In this document: one piece after another, positions 55,425 through 64,000 of the stretch
Position numbering within the stretch: position 1 is the stretch's first letter
How the letters are laid out: the number at the start of each line of letters is the position of its first letter
Assembly (NCBI RefSeq): GCF_037325665.1
Contig: NC_090255.1
Location: 39,126,514-39,190,513, forward strand
Reading direction: 5' to 3'
Length of the DNA: 64,000 bases
Source of the DNA: Littorina saxatilis
Taxonomy: Eukaryota > Mollusca > Gastropoda > Littorinimorpha > Littorinidae
The notes under the pieces: model-generated
Told to the model about the DNA's origin: nothing
The model's database searches: none
What the model saw: only the letters and a program-made list of their open reading frames with translations
Translations under genes and position numbers: made by a program

Positions 55425-55568
55425 ATGGAAGCTGATGTCAAATCAGAGGTTTGCGAAAAAGACCGTGTCATTTTTGATAGTCTTGATATTGATGTAATGT
55501 TCGTTCCCTTCAAGCATGTGAAAAGTAGGCCATCACCACGAATTCCAAAAGATAACATATTACTTTGA
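55425..55568 (+). CDS. small ORF, 47 residues, unknown
   Basis: Starts ATCATGG and reads MEADVKSEVCEKDRVIFDSL then FVPFKHVKSRPSPRIPKDN, TGA stop. Charged and non-repetitive, with no TM or signal peptide. It could be a real small protein, a first exon or chance. A frame upstream to 55317 is open but less convincing. I do not recognise a family. Confidence 0.3.
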   Translation: MEADVKSEVCEKDRVIFDSLDIDVMFVPFKHVKSRPSPRIPKDNILL

Positions 55569-55715
55569 TACACATTAGGATATGCAGCCATGCCAAGGAT
55601 TCTATAAAAGAGAGATGGCTCACTCTCTCTTGGGCCTTGCTGCGTAATTGAAGTTAGAAGTTGTAGTTTCAGTCTACCCACAGGATGCCAAAATGGTATA
55701 AAATGAAGGCAAAAG

Positions 55716-56278
55716 GATATACACTCCGAGTGTATACAGAATCGACGTGTCTGTATACACTCCGACAATGAAAAGCTCCGTTACAACTCTAAGTCAGTTA
55801 AATGCCCAGCTAGCTAACAAGTCGTTAGGAAGTAGCCAATGAAAAATCAGTCTGACGTATGGACTTCCGCTATCTCTTTTTTGGAGTGTCGAGGGTTGGC
55901 AAATAATGTACATTCACATAGTATACAACCGTTTCTAGATTGATACACACGCCAAGTGTGTTCCAAACTCTGACAATAAACTGCCATGAAGCATCAGTTT
56001 CGTGTGTGTGTTTGTTTTTATTCCCAACATACTTTGATACCATGAATCGAAAGTGAAGCGTACCTTCGCAAAATGGCGTCAAATGACGCTCCGAGTGTTG
56101 ATGCGGTTCAGTGTCGAAAGTGTGAAAATGTAATCTATGTCACAGCAAAGGCCGTGCAGCATTAGATTGTTCCTATCGCAAAGTGGTGTTGAATGGCAAA
56201 TTCGCTTCACGACCGGAAGTTAATGCCGGAGTGTATACAGTGGTCAGGTGTTGTATACACTCCGAGTGCGTATAGCCA
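55716..56278. repeat. CACTCCGAGTGTATAC motif cluster
   Basis: TATACACTCCGAGTGTATAC (55719), TGTATACACTCCGAC (about 55751), GCTCCGAGTGTTG (56091), GGAGTGTATACAG (56228) and TGTATACACTCCGAGTGCG (56251). The layout with motifs at both ends suggests a MITE or a regulatory cluster. Confidence 0.6.
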
Positions 56279-56617
56279 GTACGTAAAATGAATTGGTACA
56301 CAACATGTGCAGTCTGGACCAGATTGGGCCTGGTGTCAGACTAGCACACCCTTTCAGAATGTCCAATTACTTGGGCTTGCAATACATGTGACCGAGGCAG
56401 CTGATGCATGTTTTTCATGTACAATGCTGCGTCTGGAGACGCAAAAAAGAAGTTTGCATGGCCAGACTTGGTTTCCCATGATAAGGCCAAATATTTTTGG
56501 GTTGGTAGCTCAATAACTTTAAGAAAAATGTTTTTGATGAATAAACCTTCCTGTTAATCTAGACTAATATAAATTATCAGAAGAACTAATCACATGATAA
56601 ATGTTTTTGCTTCACAG

Positions 56618-56788
56618 GTAAACATGGATGGGGGGCAGGAGAGAATATTAAGTAGAGGTTCGCGCCGGGGGAGCAGCAGTTATGGGTCGAGTGCTATCAG
56701 GATCGCCGACAGGTTTGCTGAGTTGATGCTGGTCGTTGGCATTGATGACAACACTGGGTTAGTGCCCCTAGGAGGAAAGGGATTGGAG
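56618..56788 (+). CDS. DENND3: gene B exon with start codon
   Basis: Acceptor TGCTTCACAG, ATG at 56624, donor GAG/GTAATT. Encodes a Ser/Arg/Gly-rich start, then RFAELMLVVGIDDNTGLVPL. Ends at a codon boundary. Confidence 0.72.
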
Positions 56789-59700
56789 GTAATTGTCTTT
56801 TCTTCTTTCTAAGATTGCTGAAAAGTTGTGCAAACTGATTTCTGAAATTAAGCGGGTTGGGATTACCACAGTGGAATTGCCCTTAAACAACTGGACTTGC
56901 TTTATCAGATTTTCTGTTCATGAGGCACACACAAAAAAACCAACAAAACACCAAAGCGAACTTAATACAGTTAGTCAATCTGTTCATTTCGCAGAATGTA
57001 ACTGAATGCACATTTTGTTTTTTGTACCAAGACAATGGCTTTTACCTATCTCGCTGATCGCTTGAAGTGACTGCCAATTATAGGGCAGTAGCGCTACCGT
57101 TTAGCAGGAAAGCATGCTTTTCTTTATTCTTTTCAACTTTCTGAGCTTTTTTTGATCCAGACATATATATTATGTATACATTTTTAGATTCAGGTAGTGT
57201 TGACGAAAAAGATAAAATCATTTTTGGATCAATTTCTAACATTTTGATTTTCATTAGAATGTTGAGATTTTTAATGACCAAACTCATTAAAGGCACAGTA
57301 CGCCTCCCGTAAACCATCACAGATACTGTCAGGCTTTTACACACAGTACAAACACCCTTTCCATTTAACCTTCGCCGGCACTCGTTATCGACTACACTCG
57401 GACGCACTCGTGGGTCCATGCGGACCCAGAAGAGTGTTTGATCGCAAATATCTCCTAAACGAGTTGGAATTCTTTAATGAGCTTTTAGAAATGCCTCAGA
57501 CACCTAAAAAGCTATCATCTTCTAAAAGCTCATTAAATTTCAGTGATAATTAATTAATTATACACGGTATTTGGAACAATTAAAATATTATGGGTCTGCA
57601 TGGCCCCACGAGTGCCACGGAAGGGTTAGCACAATTTTCCTTCTTTGAGAAGTATAGGTCCGCACGGCCCCACGAGTACCTCGGAAGGGTATACACGCTT
57701 TTCCTTCTTTGAGAAGTATGGGTCTGCACGGCCCCACGAGTGCCTCGGAAGGGTATACACGCTTTTCCTTCTTTAAAAAGTATGGGTCCGCACGTCCCCA
57801 CGAATGCTTCCGTGTGTAGTCTAAATTTGACCATTAATTAATTAATTAATTATCACTGAAATTTAATGAGCTTTTAGGAGATGATAGCTTGTTGGGTGTC
57901 TGAGGCATTTCTAAAAGCTCATTAAAAAATTCCAACTCGTTTAAGAGATATTTGCAATCAAACACCCTTCTGGGTCCGCACGGACCCACGAGTGCCGGCG
58001 AAGGTTAAACACTCACCGCTTGAGAACATCCTACTCAGGTGCCCTCCGTAAAGAGCGAGCAATTTTTAAGAATTTATTTTTGCGTGGTTTATCTCACCCC
58101 TGAGCCATTGTGAACCCGTGTGATCCAGTTTCCTTTTTTCACAATGTAGTCGTCAGTTTGTGATTTGAATGCGACTCGCTGTAAGCTTATCTGCAATAGC
58201 TCGTTATTATGTACCTCTGAATCCAAACGAAACAAACCGCTGTGATTCACAAGAACTCTAGCTATGGCTTTTGACTGTTCAGAGGAACTGGCGATAGGCA
58301 TAAACCGTCGTCTGCTACGAGAACCATGACCTTGTGTGACCCTGCTTCCGGGCTTTTCATTTTTCAAACTTTCAAAACTTCGAATTGTACTGATCTTGTC
58401 TTGATGAAAAAAGAATTCTTTTATGATTTAAGAATGTTTGTGTAACAAGCTGTCAAGAGGGGGGGGGGGGGGGGGGGGATGGGGAGGAGGGACTTTTATC
58501 AGTGGGAAATTAAAAGTGGGGTTCCAGTGCAACACTAACAAGACATCACTTTTCAACTTCTGTGTCTCACTTTTCAGCACAGCGATGAGGACCTACTTGA
58601 CAACTTGTTCGACAAGAATTACGAGGCTCACGTTCTCGCGGCAGTGTCTTCCACCAAGGCGCTGTACTTTGAGCCGTTCTTGATGGAAGACCCCAACTAC
58701 CCGCCCAATCAAAAAGCAGCCCAGCCGTGCACCCCTGTCAACAGCTTCAGGGCGCGTACTGATAGTTCCCTCAACAGAGGGATGAAAAACCCGTAAGCTG
58801 TCGTCTGTGTGTGTGTGTCTGAGAGTGTGTGTGTGCGTGCGTGCCTGAGAGTGTGTGTGCGTGCGTGCCTGAGAGTGCGTGTGTGTGTGTGTGCACTGTG
58901 TATGAAACGCAATGGAAAGCAGATTTATATTAAAAACCACCAGAGATCCATTTGGGTGCCCGGGTAGCTCAGGTGGTAGAGCACTGGACTTGTGGTCCTA
59001 GGGTTGCGTGTTCCAATCCTGGCCGGGACAGAAACGGGTCAACTTTATGTGCAAACCCTGAGACGGTAGCCATGTCCCACCCCTGTGTCACCAAGTTGGC
59101 ACGTAAAAGACCTTGGCCATTCTGCCATAATCCCGTGACAGTTTTTCTGGTTTGTAATATTTTGGTTAAAACATGATTTTAATCAGATAACATAAGGTGG
59201 CATAATACAAACAAGAAATTCCTCCGAGGTAGGAAAAACACCCCCGTCCTTACCATTCTCACTGCCACCAACTGAGAAGGTTATTTCCCTTTGACCATTA
59301 ATATGTCCCTCTATAAGTCCTTGTAGAATCTTAATCCACCAATAACTCCCTAACCGTGTGTTTGACTGGAATGTATAGAAGCTGTTCACCAAGTTTGGTG
59401 ACGATCGGTCCGTTCATTCTTGAGATCTATATGCGAACACAAACACACAAACAAACAAACACATCGACCGAATCCTATACACACCCCTATACCGGGGGTG
59501 TAAAAATAAACTTAGCACCACACAGCAAGTTATACTTACATTACGTGTTGTTATGTATTTACATCTGTTCAGAAAGCGTCTTGTAAACGTCTTAATTTTT
59601 TAGACCACACTATTTTTTCTACCTCCCCTCTCCTTAGTTTTGCGGCGGGGTCGCGAGGAGTATCTGTGAACCCGGCCATGATCACGCATCACCTGAAAAA

Positions 59701-62667
59701 GATGGACCCCGGCATGATGAGCGCTACAACCAAGGGGGCCGACCTGCCAATCTCTGAAGACGTCATTCGTTCCATCACCACCTTCTGCTTTCCAGGTGTG
59801 TTGTTGTTGTTGTTGGTGGTGGTGGTCGTGTTGTTGGTGGTGGTGGTGGTGGTGGTGACTGTTGTCATTGGTGGTCATGTTGTGATTGTTGTCAGTGGTG
59901 TTGGTGGGGGTGTTGATGGTGGTGTTATTGTCATTGTTGTAATTGGTGGTGCAGTTGTTATTGGTGTTGTTGTTGTGGTAATTGGTGGTATTGTTGTCAT
60001 TAGTGTTGTTATTGTGTTTTGTTGTTGTCATTGGAGTTGTTGTTCTCGTCATTGGTGGTGTTGTTGTTGTCATTGGTGTTGTTGTTGTTTTCATTGGTGG
60101 TGTTATTGGTGCTGTTGTTGTCATTGGTGTTGTTGTTGTTTTTGTCAATGGTGTTCTTGTCATCGTGTTGTTGTTATGGGTGTTGTTGTTAATGTCGTCA
60201 TTGTTTTTGGTGTCGGTGGTGTGTGCCTGTCTATAATCCTTTTTATAGACATAGAAAAGTCTCATCTGAGATTCTTTATGGTGGTAGTCTTGGACAGGTG
60301 ATTGCCAGGGCGGGTTTGACTGTACATGCATGGCAAAAGTACACACAACAATTTCAAATTAAAGAAAAATCATCATTATTATTGATGGTGCTTTTTCAGA
60401 TCGTATGAAGTTGTACAATGAATGTCCAGACGCTGCAATTCATTTCCCCTTGGTCTCCCCGGAGCGTGACAGTGATTCATTGCTCCCATGGTGTCACCTT
60501 CACGCGGTGGGAGTGTTATCACCAAGCTACCCCACCCCTTTATTTCTCTTCTTTTGTCTTATTTCTGCCTTACCAGTCCTTTCACCTATATTTCCTTCCA
60601 AGAAAACTCTCCCTACTATTCCCTGCAGTTTTCCAATTCTTTTCTTGTTGTCTTATTTCTACCTGACTGGATCTATCACCTTTATTTCACTTACCAAAAG
60701 TCTTCTTTTCCACATCCTTATTTCTCTGCACCCCGGGGGCATGTCGTATGAGGCGACTAACGGATTCTGATTTCTCCTTTAACCGTTGTTAAGTGGTTCT
60801 TGTATAGAATATAGTCGATGTTTGTAAAGATTTTAGTCAAGCAGTATGTAAGAAATGTTTAGTCCTTTGTACTGGAAACTTGCATTCTCCCAGTAAGGTC
60901 ATATATTGTACTATGTTGCAAGCCCCTGGAGCAATTTTTTGATTAGTGCTTTTGTGAACAAGATACACTTAACAAGTGGCTCTATCCCATCTCCCCCCTT
61001 TCCCCTATCCCATCTCCCCCCTTTCCCTCGTCGCGATATAACCTTCGTGGTTGAAAACGACGTTAAACACCAAATAAAGAAAAGTGATTCATTCCCCTTG
61101 GTCTCCCCGGAGCGTGACAGTGATTCATTCCCCGTGGTCTCCCCGGAGCGTGACAGTGATTCATTCCCCTTGGTCTGCCCGGAGCGTGACAGTGATTCAT
61201 TCCCCTTGGTCTCCCCGGAGCGAGACAGTGATTCATTCCCCTTGGTCTCCCCGGAGCGTGACAGTGATTCATTCCCCTTGGTCTCCCCGGAGCGTGACAG
61301 TGATTCATTCCCCGTGGTCTCCCCGGAGCGTGACAGTGATTCATTCCCCTTGGTCTCCCCGGAGCGTGACAGTGATTCATTCCCCGTGGTCTCCCCGGAG
61401 CGTGACAGTGATTCATTCCCCTTGGTCTCCCCGGAGCGTGACAGTGATTCATTCCCCTTGGTCTCCCCGGAGCGTGACAGTGATTCATTCCCCTTGGTCT
61501 CCCCGGAGCGTGACAGTGATTCATTCCCCGTGGTCTCCCCGAAGCGTGACAGTGATTCATTCCCCTTGGTCTCCCCGGAGCGTGACAGTGATTCATTCCC
61601 CTTGGTCTCCCCGGAGCGTGACAGTGATTCATTCCCCGTGGTCTCCCCGGAGCGTGACAGTGATTCATTCCCCTTGGTCTCCCCGGAGCGTGACAGTGAT
61701 TCATTCCCCTTGGTCTCCCCGGAGCGTGACAGTGATTCATTCCCCTTGGTCTCCCCGGAGCGTGACAGTGATTCAGTCCCCTTGGTCTCCCCGGAGCGTG
61801 ACAGTGATACATTCCCCTTGGTCCCCCCGGAGTGTGACAGTGATTCATTCCCCTTGGTCCCCCCGGAGTGTGACAGTGATTCATTCCCCTTGGTCCCCCC
61901 GGAGTGTGACAGTGATTCATTCCCCTTGGTCTGCCTGGAGCGTGACAGTGATTCATTCCCCTTGGTCTCCCCGGAGCGTGACAGTGATTCATTCCCCTTG
62001 GTCTCCCCGGAGCGTGACAGAATACAGTCTGACCCCCTTTAAGACTCTCCAATTTAAGACTTACCCCTTTGTAAAACCTTGCTTTTTCAGATTTTCTGTT
62101 CTTCTTCTTCTTCTGCGTTCGTGGGCTGAAACTCCCACGTACACTCGTGTGTTTTTGTTGCACGAGTGGAATTTTACGTGTATGACCGTTTTTTACCCCG
62201 CCATTTAGGCAGCCATACGCCGCTTTCGGAGGAAGCATGCTGGGTATTTTCGTGTTTCTATAACCCACCGAACTCTGACATGGATTACAGGATCTTTTCC
62301 GTGCACACTTGGTCTTGTGCTTGCGTGTACACACGAAGGGGGATAAGCCACTAGCAGGTCTGCACATAAGTTGACCTGGGAGATCGGAAAAATCTCCACA
62401 CTCCGACGCCCTGATTCATTTCCTGGTGCTCACTGACGTGTCTGTTTTGTTGTTGTGGTTTTCAGATCACGTGAAGGTGTAAAGTGAATGCGCTGAATTA
62501 TTTCCTGGTGCTCACAGATGTGTCTGTTTTTTTGTTTTTCAGATCACGTGAGGGTGTACCATGAATGCCCCGACGCCCTGATTCATTTCCTGGTGCTCAC
62601 CGATGTGTCGGGTAACAAGACGTACGCCACCTGCATCACCTTCCACAAACCCTACATCATTGAGAAG
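56618..62667 (+). CDS. DENND3: DENND3-like gene B, N-terminal part (4 exons, continues past window)
   Basis: Exons 56618-56788, 58578-58792, 59638-59795 and 62543-62667 join in phase. Start ATG 56624 (MDGGQERILSRG); the exon has an acceptor just upstream, so a 5' UTR exon exists further left. DADRFAELMLVVGIDDNTG-type start, then ITTFCFPD, HFLVLTDVSGNKTYATCITF: the FCFP and HFLVLTD-x-x-GN-x-TY motifs mark the upstream DENN domain. DENN proteins are Rab GDP/GTP exchange factors; the DENND3 call rests on these motifs and on the adjacent WD40-ended paralog. Exon 2 and exon 3 contain a Ser/Arg linker (RARTDSSLNRGMKNP). Alternative: another DENN-domain gene. Confidence 0.75.
56845..57365. other. 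intron sequence without recognised feature
   Basis: AT-rich part of gene B intron 1, no repeat or coding frame recognised. Confidence 0.5.
57369..58004. mobile_element. piggyBac-type foldback MITE (TTAA target)
   Basis: TTAA on both sides (57365-57368, 58005-58008); ends CCTTCGCCGGCACTCG and CGAGTGCCGGCGAAGG. Inverted arms of about 180 bp include AAACGAGTTGGAATT and TAATGAGCTTTTAGAAATGC. The centre holds three to four tandem units with GGTCYGCACGGCCCCACGAG that resemble the terminus itself. Confidence 0.88.
58005..58577. other. intron sequence with G run
   Basis: No gene seen. A G run of about 18 bases lies at 58459-58478, 100 bases before exon 2. A reverse frame at 58089-58367 has no recognisable motif. 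Confidence 0.5.
58578..58792 (+). CDS. DENND3: gene B exon 2
   Basis: Acceptor CACTTTTCAG, donor AACCC/GTAAGC. Encodes HSDEDLLDNLFDKNYEAHVL and YFEPFLMEDPNYPPNQ, ending two bases into a Pro codon. Confidence 0.75.
58801..58895 (+). repeat. GT/GAGA microsatellite after exon 2
   Basis: (GT)n alternating with GTGCGTGCGTGCCTGAGAG units. Confidence 0.9.
58955..59150 (+). mobile_element. SINE E (tRNA-derived)
   Basis: Head CCGGGTAGCTCAGGTGGTAG, AGCACTGGACTTGTGGTCC and GGTTGCGTGTTCCAATCC resembles a tRNA with intact A and B boxes, followed by CCAAGTTGGCACGTAAAAG. The missing acceptor-stem match and the attached body mark it as a SINE, not a tRNA gene. Confidence 0.75.
59340..59515. mobile_element. 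dispersed repeat end
   Basis: GTTTGGTGACGATCGGTCCG, TTGAGATCTATATGCGAACA, (CAAA)n and ATACCGGGGGTGTAAAAAT look like the end of a dispersed element. It occurs once in this window, so the family is inferred. Confidence 0.45.
59638..59795 (+). CDS. DENND3: gene B exon 3
   Basis: Acceptor CTCTCCTTAG, donor CCAG/GTGTGT. Encodes SVNPAMITHHLKKMDPGMMS and SEDVIRSITTFCFP. A GTTGTT expansion starts right after the donor. Confidence 0.78.
59797..60235 (+). repeat. GTTGTT/GGTGGT trinucleotide-type expansion
   Basis: About 440 bases of (GTT)n, (GGT)n and GTCATTG(G/T)T units starting two bases after the exon 3 splice point. Val-rich and Thr/Asn-rich frames here are artefacts. Confidence 0.92.
60397..60450 (+). 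pseudogene. decayed copy of gene B exon 4
   Basis: TGCTTTTTCAG then ATCGTATGAAGTTGTACAAT, GAATGTCCAGACGCTGCAAT and TCATTTCC parallels the true exon 4 (GATCACGTGAGGGTGTACCA...). It runs into the first units of the 36-bp minisatellite. Confidence 0.8.
60738..61083 (+). mobile_element. SINE B within the minisatellite region
   Basis: Head truncated (GTCGTATGAGGCGACTAACG) and tail CGACGTTAAACACCAAATAA then AGAAAA, inserted between CT-rich sequence and the main array. Confidence 0.88.
61084..62020 (+). repeat. 36-bp minisatellite, about 26 units, exon-derived
   Basis: Unit AGTGATTCATTCCCCTTGGT plus CTCCCCGGAGCGTGAC, with few variants (CCGTGG, CTGCCC, CGGAGT). It is open in three frames on the two strands, giving artefactual frames of 374-434 codons. 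The unit resembles exon 4 bases GATTCATTTCCTGGTGCTCA then CCGATGTGTC. Confidence 0.95.
62024..62096 (+). mobile_element. CAGTGGAACC-family MITE fragment
   Basis: ATACAGTCTGACCCCCTTTT, AAGACTCTCC and ATTTAAGACTTACCC; worn and short. Confidence 0.55.
62100..62400 (-). mobile_element. SINE C, 5'-truncated
   Basis: (CTT)n tail side at about 62102, then the reverse SINE C body to ACCTGGGAGATCGG; the head is missing. Confidence 0.87.
62403..62523 (+). pseudogene. two decayed tandem copies of the exon 4 region
   Basis: 62403-62436 holds GACGCCCTGATTCATTTCCT and GGTGCTCACTGACGTGTCTG. 62449-62523 holds a GTGGTTTTCAG acceptor, ATCACGTGAAGGTGTAAAGT (in-frame TAA after HVKV) and the ATTTCCTGGTGCTCAC core. 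The real exon follows at 62543. Confidence 0.85.
62543..62667 (+). CDS. DENND3: gene B exon 4 (DENN core start)
   Basis: Acceptor TTTGTTTTTCAG, donor AAG/GTACGT. Encodes DHVRVYHECPDALIHFLVLT then DVSGNKTYATCITFHKPYII. Phase 1 start completes the Asp of FCFPD. Confidence 0.82.
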
Positions 62668-62944
62668 GTACGTCTCCTTTCCTTTCTCACTCAGAGCTGC
62701 CAACTGTGGTGTAGCATGCTACGTTTTAAGAGTTATGAGTAAGCAAAGATTCCCAAGATCATACACGGAGACTTCAGCAGCCAGACCCTATTACAAACAG
62801 AACTCTACAATTCACAGGTATGAGCGATGTAGAAGAAACTTCGAGGTATAAATAGCTGTCGCTCTTCCACGGCCAACAACTGCAGAGTCTGCTTGTCACA
62901 CAAATGAAAAGAAAAAAGTTTCACTGATTGGGTGTTGGTTCTTT

Positions 62945-63446
62945 CAGACCTGTTTACGAGTACGATTTGGGCGTATTTTGTACGCCAAATTATTATCGGT
63001 ACGACAATACGCGACACACGCACAAAATAGGACTAAGAAAAAGTCTAAAATACGTTTTCCGGTGTTGGTGTGCTGATTACGGGATGGTACAACTGATACC
63101 GGTTTCGGTCTAAGGGAGATAACCCTGACAGAGAGTCTTCAGCTGTGGAAACCTCGTTCAGTTGTTGGCACGTGCAATCGTCTGGACAATCGTGGCAAAA
63201 TGAAGCGGAAAAATGTGCCAGTTTCGAATGACTGTACCAAGTCTAAACAGCAGAACTTCAGAAGCGAGAGAGAGAGAGAGAGAGAGACGAAGCAAAAAAG
63301 AAGAACAAAGAAGAATCCGAAGAACAAAATTCAGAAAAAAACAGACAAGTCGAAGAGAAAGAAAGTGGATGCAGAGAAAGACAGACTAGGGAGTGAGTGA
63401 GAGAGAGAGAGTGAGAGAGAGAGAGAGATGTTGTGTGGACAAGTGT

Positions 63447-63482
<36 letters not shown>

Positions 63483-64000
63483 AGAGAGAGAGAGGGTAAA
63501 TAAAAAAAAAATTTAAAAAAAATTGTCCATGATCTGTTTACTGTCCATTGAGTGTGAAGCTGAGAGAAAGAGTGAGACTGAAGGAAAACAATAATAACTT
63601 AATAAGAATTAAAAGGATAATAAAAAATAAAAATAAAATAAAAAACTTCCGATAAAAAAGATTAAAAAAAACAACGCACGCACATGTGTGATTAACAATG
63701 TCTGATCTCCTAAAAAGAAAAAGAAAAAAAAGAAAAAAAAGCAGAACTTCAGAAGCAGCAGATTTTCTTGGAGAAATATAAGAAAGAGCCAGGAATTGTG
63801 GGGTCTACTGTTGAAAAAAGTCATGCACACTGCAAGTATTGTAAATCAGATTTCTCCGTTGCCCATGCTGGGAAATATGACATCGAACAACACTGCAGTT
63901 CCAAAAATCCGCTGAAAGCTGCCAAGGAATTATGAAGTTCATTCCCGCAAAGCAAATCCTGCCAGAAGAAAAGGCTGTAGTCCGTGCTGAATCAACTTTT
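62945..64000 (+). mobile_element. BED-finger DNA element, copy 4 (runs off window)
   Basis: Left end CAGACCTGTTTACGAGTACG and the following sequence match copy 1, including TACGGGATGGTACAACTGAT. It has extra (GA)n and A-rich stretches (63260-63735). 63750-63930 encodes the same finger (HCKYCKSDFSVAHAGKYDIE). The right end is outside the window. Confidence 0.75.

Noticed and set aside
59600-60346. 248-codon Thr/Asn-rich reverse frame and 211-codon Val-rich forward frame
   Set aside because: Products of the GTTGTT expansion; the real coding part is only 59638-59795.
61063-62367. 378-, 374- and 434-codon frames, or a CRISPR-like regular array
   Set aside because: The 36-bp unit length is divisible by three, so all frames stay open; there are no spacers and the genome is eukaryotic.

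Overview
The window is eukaryotic: GT-AG split genes, many microsatellites, several tRNA-headed SINE families and a 200-base assembly gap. The mix of SINEs (one with a GAA tail, one with a CAAAC tail), DIRS and BEL/Pao retroelements and Tigger, piggyBac and BED-finger DNA elements suggests a mollusc, probably a marine gastropod. The species is an inference and could not be checked here.

Host genes. (1) Positions 201-16849 (+) hold the last eight coding exons of a DENND3-like gene, encoding the linker and C-terminal WD40 propeller. (2) Positions 49955-55059 (-) hold the first three coding exons of a CLCC1-like ER membrane protein gene; its 3' exons were not found and may lie in or beyond the gap at 48801-49000. 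(3) Positions 56618-62667 (+) hold the first four exons of a second DENND3-like gene, encoding the N-terminal start of the DENN domain and running out of the window. The two DENND3-like genes are head-to-tail paralogs. A 47-codon ORF at 55425-55568 lies head-to-head with the CLCC1-like start.

Between the genes. 16850-20171 is the 3' flank of gene A. 20172-26646 is an apparently whole DIRS-type tyrosine-recombinase retroelement with inverted ends and an internal complementary region. 29545-30275 is a LINE fragment. About 30290-35570 is a broken BEL/Pao element. 36290-37830 carries a DDE transposase fragment and two dense clusters of palindromic motifs. 38404-48567 is a mosaic of SINE and LINE pieces, a segmental duplication and unassigned coding-like remnants, bounded by a short direct repeat. 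Gene introns also hold nested elements; the clearest is a SINE (8200-11391, with target duplications) whose end grew into a 48-bp minisatellite that then received an intact Tigger element at a TA.

The most unusual observation is that both DENND3-like genes repeatedly carry local duplications of exon edges with their splice sites (350-600, 1060-1597, 6276-6310, 15658-15846, 60397-62523). A 36-bp minisatellite at 61084-62020 looks derived from one such decayed DENN exon copy. I found no evidence of a novel defence or enzymatic system; the interest is in exon-edge duplication and element nesting.
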